The notes under the pieces are model-generated. The model worked only from the letters and a program-made list of their open reading frames with translations. It did no database searches and was not told the origin of the DNA. From Sabellastarte sp. h YS-2021 (taxonomy: Eukaryota > Annelida > Polychaeta > Sabellida > Sabellidae), in NCBI GenBank assembly GCA_964017235.1, contig OZ024935.1, forward strand, positions 9,176,001 through 9,240,000: DNA of 64,000 nt, in the 5' to 3' direction. This document shows, piece after piece, positions 57,061-64,000 of the stretch (its first letter is position 1; each line of letters starts with the position of its first letter). A program made the position numbers and the translations under genes.

Positions 57061-57448
57061 ACAATTTTATATACCCTTACTCAAGGGATTATGACCTTAG
57101 ACCTTTTCCCTGACCTTTCTACCTCAAAACCACTATTCTGTTTGGGGCCTCATTCTGATTAAATACAAATGCATTAACTGTCAGAAGATATCAAATATTA
57201 AATTAATGGGATAATTATTTTCAAATCTAAAATGAAATATTTCTCCAATCTGGGGATATTTTGTACATTGTTGTTGTAAATGAATGCCACCCCATAGTAC
57301 TTTAGTACTGTCTAAAATTGTAAGTACATTATACAAGGTCAAAGGCTACTTAAAATTGTTACAATTTTTTTTCTTACATTATTTAAATGGATAGAAAAAA
57401 AATAATCCAACAGAATCTGAATTTCAAACTACATACATAGCTAATTGA

Positions 57449-57876
57449 CTAGTCACTGTGAAGAAGAAATCCTACGAAGGTTGTTTTTCTGTTTCTTTCA
57501 GATCCAATCAAACTTTTTCCTTTATTAGTGCACTGCACATAAACTTCTTCTCCAGTTTGACAATATATGACAGCAGTGTTTCCACACATTGTATGAATGT
57601 TAATATTTGACTGAATTTTACAATACACTCGGCCAATAGCTCTTTCTTCGTGCACAAGATTGTAATATATTTTAGCACCATCTCCATCGAGATTTGTATG
57701 CAGCATCATCATGAAAAAGTAACTTCCATCCAGAGGGCATCTGAAGATCCCTGTATTGGTGCCATAGTGTCCTCCTTCATTGTACTCAATTCCACCAAAG
57801 ACAACCTTCTTTCCAGCATCAGGGTTGATGTCTCCATCCAAGTAGGCCGAAAAACTTATTCTCTGTGCCTTCAGTG
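57449..57876 (-). CDS. C1q-domain protein, terminal exon with the whole C1q domain
   Basis: The minus-strand frame ends at a TAG at 57449-57451. The domain starts at ISFSAYLDGD, the classic N-terminal strand of C1q (usually FSAYL), and contains YNEGGHYGTNTGIFRCPLDG, GSYFFMMMLHTN, GDGAKIYYNLVHEERA and the closing KTTFVGFLLHSD. That is about 137 residues, the normal length of a C1q jelly-roll domain. The acceptor is best placed at 57877 (ACAAAAG|CA): it is weak, but its phase joins exactly to the exon at 58695-58739, giving QGS-A-LKAQRISFSAYL; another AG at 57869 does not fit the phase. Bivalve C1q-domain proteins are usually secreted lectin-like pattern-recognition factors that form trimers. 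The signal peptide must be in an upstream exon not seen here. Confidence 0.88.
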
Positions 57877-58694
57877 CTTTTGTTTAAATGGAGAATTCAA
57901 CAATATTACACTAATTCTTGGTTCTCACACAATAATTGTTCATGTAAATAATGTATTTATAAACAATTACTTCAATTAGAAATTATATTAGCACACCCTT
58001 TAAGTACATTTATGACAGCCATAAACCTCAACAAGTTTAATTGCCATATCTGGTTTCACAAATTTCCAGTATGTTTCTGTCTTTCAGGTGCGATCTCTTC
58101 ATTGGAAAACTGCTTATTTGGTATGTTAATAGGTAGATGCTTTATTTTTATCATAAATATTTTAACCTTTGTTAATATTTTAGAGAAATAAGATACACAA
58201 TATTGACCGTTTTCCTTGCAAAATAGCTTCCAAAATACAATTCACAGGTTCTTGACCATAAAATATGTTTTACTGTAAATTAATTTTTATAAAAGTTTGT
58301 TCTGATACTTTATGCTTTGCAGGTTATGGCTGTCAAAAATTAATACTATATTAATGTGTTTTTAATTTGTGTAATTAATTTTTCATTTTGACTCTTTTTT
58401 GCCTCTGTAACAAAAATGGATATAAATTCCCACATGATGTGTAAAATAGAGAAGTTTTGTAAAACCTGAAGGTAACCAGTATAATCTCAAATATTTCCAC
58501 ATAAACTAATTTCAGTTTTAACTTATATCATTTTGTTGAGTATTAAAAGAAGTAAAATTATAATTATATTTACAAATAAATTTATATAATCATCAATAGA
58601 AATGTAATTAGAATCATAAATACAAGATTCATAAGTTGCTTTGATATGATTTGATTGAATACAAATGATTTCAATTTGAGAGAGATCACTTTAC

Positions 58695-58739
58695 CTGAGC
58701 CTTGCTTCATAATATCTTCTTTGAGAGTTGCAATGTCAT
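58695..58739 (-). CDS. C1q gene, 45-bp coiled-coil exon
   Basis: TATCAG| before and |GTAAAG after bound a 45-bp exon on the minus strand. Read in the only open phase it gives DDIATLKEDIMKQGS, a heptad-like segment (I, L, I at core positions). It joins in phase with the 33-bp exon upstream (G|AT) and with the C1q exon downstream (G|CA). Confidence 0.7.
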
Positions 58740-59339
58740 CTGATACAAACAGAACATAGTTTAAGTTATGTCAAAATATGAATGAAATAGTTCAATCATG
58801 AAAAGTTGTTTTAAAAATAAATGGTCCCGAATGGTTATCTAGGTCAAATTATTATGGTACCATTTTTTACACTTCCTGCAAATTTCATGGAAATTTATCC
58901 ATAATTTTTCAAGTTATTTTGTAGACAAACGGTCAAATAACTTCATGCCACCAATTACATAACTTCCTTGGTAGCAATCTGTCCCAATCTCAGCTGGTCA
59001 CCCAAGGGACAGTATCCATGTGTGCTCCCCATCGTTTAGTGAAATAATACCGATACAAAAATGGGGATGAATGGTGTAGTGCTGGTATATAGATCTCCTC
59101 TCTCTTATATCATACAATTAAGGGCTGTCCAGAGCTTTACTGAAAGGCGATAATTGTTTACATCTACTTGGATATTAAGGTACAGAACCATAAATTATAA
59201 TGCATTTGTTTCCTTTTTCCTGTTCATGATATTATCATTCAAATACTGACATGGCTGAGACCTAATATATATCTCACATAGTATCAATACATTTCTACCT
59301 AGTGATTCTAGATATTCTATGTTTAAATATCATACCTAC

Positions 59340-59372
59340 CCTCTAATCGAGCTGTCTTATTGGTCACTTGTT
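59340..59372 (-). CDS. C1q gene, 33-bp mini-exon 2
   Basis: TTTCAG| before and |GTAGGT after. The 33-bp exon encodes EQVTNKTARLE plus the first base of the next codon. It is similar in sequence, length and phase to the exon at 60550-60582, so the two look like tandem exon duplicates. Each adds 11 residues to the coiled-coil stalk ahead of the C1q domain. Confidence 0.65.
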
Positions 59373-60549
59373 CTGAAAGTACATCATAAAAGGAACAGAT
59401 TTTTTTGTTGAGTTAGATGTAACTGTTACTTCTACAAGCACAGCATCAACCTTGGAAAAATAATGCTGCTCATAGTAAACTTAGTAAGTTCACACTTTTG
59501 TTATAACATAGTCCTAACAATAAAATGACTTTTATTGCGATTAATCTCCACCAAAATACACTCCAAGGTGCAAGAACCAAAAAAAAAAAAAAAAAAAAAA
59601 AACAAGACCAACAAGGACAGTCTAGAAAAAGGCAATTTGGAAAATTCGATAAAACCAAGGATGGGAGCGTTTTGTGATAGTGGCAGAATGGATGTCATCA
59701 AGCAAATCATTCCATACTTGCGGAACATTAGAGGCAAACCAAAACGCTTAGATGATTTATACAAAATTTATAAAATGTGGCACCTCAAAAATTTCAAACT
59801 TTATCCGGCTACTCCTAGAATTGTAAAAGCTTTTTGAGTTTCAAAAAAGCTCTGACATAATTAGGATTATCACTCTGAAGGAACTTTTAGACAAGCATTG
59901 TCACAAAAATGTGGGAAACCAATAAACTCAAAATAGTTTGGTAAATGAAAAGAAATTGGAAGATCAATATGTTAAAGGTACAACAAAACTTCTCTACCAA
60001 GTATATATATTAATGTTAAATTTCATGAGCATGGTGCAAGCTGAATAGCTACTTAAACAGCTCTGTACCCTTTACTGTGTTTTTTCTCACTGACAAATGA
60101 ATAGACCAGTGTGGTGATGTTCAAGATTCTAAAAACATATACGTGTATAAACATGTATCAGTTGATGTTTCAATATAGAAATCTTAAACTGGTGAAAATA
60201 AACTAGCATGGCAATTGACTTATGTTACATTGTCTAAAGTACCGTCTGATTACTGTATTTTATGCACTTGTTTCCCCTAGCCTGGCATCTTATCATGTTG
60301 CTATATATAAGATTTCTTTAATGAAGCTTTAAACTTAAATATGTTAAAATAAAGATACAAACATATCCTGAAAGAAGACTACTATCACGCTATTATAATT
60401 ATTGCACACATTTTCACCATAATTTAACAATTGTTGCATATAATGAAACCTGTGGTTTATATCATATGTTATTAATATTTCTTTCCAATAATCCTTGATA
60501 TTTAGTTCAACACAGCACAATGATTGTTCTTATGCCCCCTTTATCCTAC
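59373..60549. other. Intron of the C1q gene with A-rich tract
   Basis: Contains an A22 run near 59580-59601, next to CTTTTATTGCGATTAATCTCCACCAAA, similar to phrases near 19795 and 21195, so a small dispersed repeat end probably sits here. The lysine- or phenylalanine-rich frames across the A-run are artefacts. No further mini-exon was found in it. Confidence 0.45.
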
Positions 60550-60582
60550 CTTCTAATTCTTCTGTCTTGTGCATCAAAAGTT
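60550..60582 (-). CDS. C1q gene, 33-bp mini-exon 1
   Basis: TTTTCAG| before and |GTAGGATAA after. The 33-bp exon encodes ELLMHKTEELE plus the first base of the next codon, with the same phase and the same E-x3-(N/H)KT-x2-LE pattern as the exon at 59340-59372. Further upstream exons are expected beyond the retroelement that starts at 60960, or beyond the window. Confidence 0.65.
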
Positions 60583-60959
60583 CTGAAAATATATAATTGC
60601 AAGAATAGTTATTGAAATTCTAATTAGTTATCAATGAGAGGAGCAGTTACTATGAAAAAGGGTTCTTTCACAGAAAGCTTGGTTCAGATATTGTCATTCA
60701 GTATATATATATTTTGATATAGTCCGGTAAACTACTGACCATAGTGTTTGCCACACAAACTGCAGTATCAACAGTTTGGACACAGTTGGAGGCAAGAAAG
60801 GTTAAGTGAGGTGATAGGTCAAAGGAAAGGTCAATGTAAGGTGAAGAAGGGACAGGACTTGTTTGGGATTTTATTTACACGTTAGTAGCAATATATGTAC
60901 AATATACAAGGGATTTAAAATATTTTTATGTAAAACATGAAAATTTTTAAAACCACCAA
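60583..60959. other. Non-coding between C1q mini-exon 1 and the DIRS-order element
   Basis: No exon or terminal repeat could be fixed here. It may include the 3' terminal region of the minus-strand element that follows. Confidence 0.35.
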
Positions 60960-63900
60960 GCCAAACTAAAAGGAGGAGGGGATGAGAGAGGCAAAAGTGG
61001 AGGGAATAATGGAGGCAGCTTGAGAGGCGTTCTGGAGGTAAGTCCATACAGCTGAACTACGCCACAGCCCATGGGCCATGATGTTCTGAAGAGGGATATT
61101 GTTGTCAAATGCAAATGTGGCCCCAGAACGCCTGAAAGTATGGAACCCATGACCAATTGGAGAGATATTGAGAATGGAAAGGACTTGTCTGAGGGAATCC
61201 CTCACATGAGTATCAATGATTTGTACGTGTGGGGGAGCTTTGCAAGCAAACAAAGGAGCAGAAGGAGGGAGAGGCCTAGATTGGAGGAGAGTTCTCAATG
61301 CTCGGATTGGACATAGGAAGAAATTCTCAATTTGAGGAATTTGAATCATGTGACTAGTATTACCATCTTGGAGGGTCTTGGTCCACTTGACCAGAAGGTG
61401 GGCCCCAGGAGGGGCAGAAATCAAATCTTGTCTTAGGAAATGTTTATCCTTGGAAAACTGTCTGGCTGAGTGAGGAGCTATATTGGAGAGCCTGAAAAAA
61501 GCATAGAAAGCTACCAGAAAAATTGCTCGGAATAGAGGAGGGTCAGACAGGAAGTCACATGCCCTTGAAATATCATACATTGTTCTTATGCAGAATATGC
61601 CCCTAGGCGTGGGTCTAAATGGTGAGGTAATGGAGAGGCTCCTAATATATCTGTGAACCGCTGGGTGAGCTAGAGCCCCAGTGTCAAAATTGAAAAATGG
61701 AGCCATAGAGCAAATGGATGAGAAATAATTTTTAATGACCTTAGGGGATAATCCATTGGTAGCAAGAACTTCCATGAAGATGAGGAGGTTATAAGCCGAA
61801 ATTTCAATCGGAAGGTTGCAGAACATAATAATTGATAAGAAAGTCTTGAAATGAGTCTTGTGGGCTTGGATGGTAGCTGGTCTGTATGCTGAGGCGACTC
61901 TATTCCAGGCAGATGTAAAAAGGCCCTGGGGATCCGGAAGCGAACCTGAAATTATATTTGAAGGTCCAGGTTAAAATAATGTATAGGGACATTATCCCAC
62001 ACAAAGTCAGAGTTGAGGATATGAAGCATTTCTTGTGATATGCCCTTAGGTGAATGTATTCTTGATAATGCATCAACTATGATGTTCTTGTGACCTTGAA
62101 TGTGTTGGATTTGTAGGTCAATATCATAGGCCACTGTAATGAACCATATATTTCTAGTACATGCATGGAGAATTGCATCCCTAGTCTTGCCTGAGTTGAC
62201 CACTTGGACTACTGCCATGTTGTCGCAATGAAACCTGACTGTGGACTGTGCCCAATGACGTGCCCAAAGCCTAAGTGCTACTAAGATATTGAGCATTTCA
62301 AGGTGTGTTATATGAAGGTCAGTGTTAACAAAGGTTGGGACAGGGGCTGCATAGACCCTGTTGGCCCAAGTTCCCCCCACTCCTGTAAGGCAAGCGTCTA
62401 TGTAAAGGGATTGCATGTGCTTCAGCTCTGATTTAAATATTTTGGTGGAGCCAGCAAAGTGAGGAAGGAACCTGATGAACCACTGAATATCCAGAAAAAA
62501 TTCCTCTGTTAGTTTAATTTTTCTAGCATAAGGATTGTTTCTGAATAGGGAGAGTATTCTATTTATGAATATGCGAGCAGGTTTGATGCACTTGTGAAGG
62601 TACACCAATTTTCCTAGAAGGGATTGAAATTGACGTCTGGTTAGTGAATTCTTGGTCATGACCTGACAACATTCATGGTAGATTTCCTGGAGCTTACTGG
62701 CTTCAATGCTCAGAGAATTTTTATCTAGGTCAATGGTGATTCCCAAGCAGGTAAGGACCCTAGTAGGAGGAGATCGCTTGTTCTCATTCATGGGAAGGCC
62801 TAATTCAGTGAGAAGGGCAGAGAGTTTGTTAAAATGACGCCATGCGTCATCTTCTTTGGCGACAATGATATAGTCGTCAATGTAAGCAAAAATCTTGCAG
62901 TTGTCCTTGCCCATGATATGTACAATTGAGTCTGACGTCATCTGGAAGGCCGAGCTCCCATGGGTCCAGCCGAACGCGGCCGCTACGTCCAGACAATAGC
63001 CCCCCCCCATTTTAGGCCAAACTTGAAGGCGTCAGCCAGGTCGACGCGAAGATTTCTGAACGCCCTGGCTACGTCAATTTTTGCAAGGAGAACCCGACCT
63101 TGGGTGGCTTTGATTTGGTCAACAATGTTGTCTATGGTGGGAAATGTGAGAGTGAATTCCAGGTCATCAAATCTGTCCCTGGTGACGGCGTCGTTCACTG
63201 ACGCCCCCCTGGGGTATGAAAGATCAAGAATAACACGCCTTTTATTGCCATCCTTAGGCCTTGTGAGGAGTGGGGAACAATGGAAGTCGTCATAATCTAT
63301 GGTTGGGAAGGGGCCCAGCATGGCTCCCAGTTGCACTTCTTTGGTCAAATAGTGTTGTATGGCAGCAGGAAATTGCATTGCTGAATGGTGGTTTTTGACA
63401 TCCGTATTGTGGAGATTTGAGGGGTTGTTGATAGATAAGGGAAAACCATATGTGAGGTATTGCAATAATCTCTGGTCATGGTAGTCTTTCAGGTGATGAC
63501 GCCATGCGTCGAGATTCAGACTCGAGGGTACAGGAAATCTTGCAAACTTATAGCTTGGAAGTCTAGTACTTCTAATGGCCTTGGCCATGCATAGGTAGTC
63601 CTCAAGTGTATATGTAGCTTTGGGTTCCCTGTCTGGACCACAAAATTGAAAGTCTGTAGACGTTTTGGCCAAGAAACCTTTAGTTTTTTGTGTGTTATTA
63701 AAATCAGAAATGACGGCGTCAGAAAGTTCACTGAGATGCCTAGGAATGACGAACGGACGAGAGTCGACGCATGGACCCACGACATCCCTAACAGTATCAA
63801 GCCCATCATCAGCAGTTGATGAAGTGGGTTCTTGTTGCTGTATAATCATATCAATTTTATCTTGCATATACTCAGTATAGGATTTGAATCCTAACTTTCT

Positions 63901-64000
63901 ACTGAGAATGTCTTTCTCATAGTCTCTATAGCACGATTTGGGATCCAAATCACTGTTTTGATATTCATAAAATGTAATAAACATTGCAAATGAGATTGTA
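60960..64000 (-). mobile_element. DIRS-order (Ngaro-like) retroelement 2, well preserved, runs off the window
   Basis: Parts on the minus strand, 5' to 3': end of the first ORF and RT start (63984-62983), RT and RNase H (63010-61952), tyrosine recombinase (61826-60966). Family phrases include GAMLGPFPTIDYDDF, FAYIDDYIIVAKEDD, LGKLVYLHKCIKPARIF, HIQGHKNIIVDALSRI and, in the recombinase, GHGFHTFRRSGATFAFDNN. The order RT-RH-YR without methyltransferase is Ngaro-like and the same as in fossil 1. It looks close to whole over the part seen, with only one or two breaks, and is clearly younger than fossil 1. It lies upstream of the visible C1q exons, perhaps in an intron. Its GC content is visibly higher than that of the surroundings. 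The 5' end is beyond 64000. Confidence 0.85.

Noticed and set aside
59501-59837. Frames rich in Lys or Phe on both strands
   Set aside because: Produced by an A22/T22 run; frames are open on both strands at once.

Overview
The window looks like a stretch of a bivalve mollusc genome. It is AT-rich and intron-like, with very little coding sequence of its own. The clearest host gene is a C1q-domain gene with tiny coiled-coil exons, a family strongly expanded in bivalves. Around it lie tRNA-derived SINEs, satellite arrays, MITEs, several non-LTR retrotransposons and at least three tyrosine-recombinase (DIRS-order, Ngaro-like) retroelement fossils. The phylum is inferred from this mix; no marker gene settles the species.

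Layout. 1-9.6 kb: one host exon (minus strand, 832-1016), an AACGTTT-rich MITE, a 147-bp tandem array carrying a SINE, a second SINE, and an element with GC-rich inverted ends (8098-8911). 9.6-13.7 kb: a second 147-bp array runs directly into a 3.3-kb satellite of 155-bp units with a 310-bp higher-order period. 14-17 kb: intergenic, with a promoter-like ISRE and a possible exon. 17.2-20.6 kb: two copies of an old repeat; the first holds an element with palindrome-array ends, which itself holds a third small element. 23.8-25.9 kb: a decayed CR1/Jockey-type LINE. 26.8-30.5 kb: a possible EMI-like exon, a SINE cut by a MITE, a Tx1/L1 LINE fragment and short dispersed repeats.

31-46.3 kb: a DIRS-order fossil is split in its gag-like region by a 10.66-kb L1/Tx1-type LINE (31664-42325) with a perfect 16-bp target-site duplication and a poly-A tail. 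This LINE is full length but internally inverted: the 5' UTR, ORF1, inter-ORF spacer and start of ORF2 lie on the minus strand, the rest of ORF2 on the plus strand. This is the pattern expected of twin priming. Its ORF1 protein is an ordinary coiled-coil/RRM/CTD L1 ORF1p fused to a C-terminal NADAR (YbiA-like ADP-ribose glycosidase) domain. I regard that fusion as the most interesting object in the window.

46.1-56.0 kb: a 4,926-bp segment (end of the first recombinase, a second recombinase remnant, a rearranged MITE) is present twice in tandem, almost identical. 56.4-57.1 kb: another LINE RT scrap. 57.4-60.6 kb: four exons of the C1q gene on the minus strand. 60.96 kb to the window end: a second, much better preserved DIRS-order element on the minus strand, lying upstream of the visible C1q exons and probably within or next to that gene.
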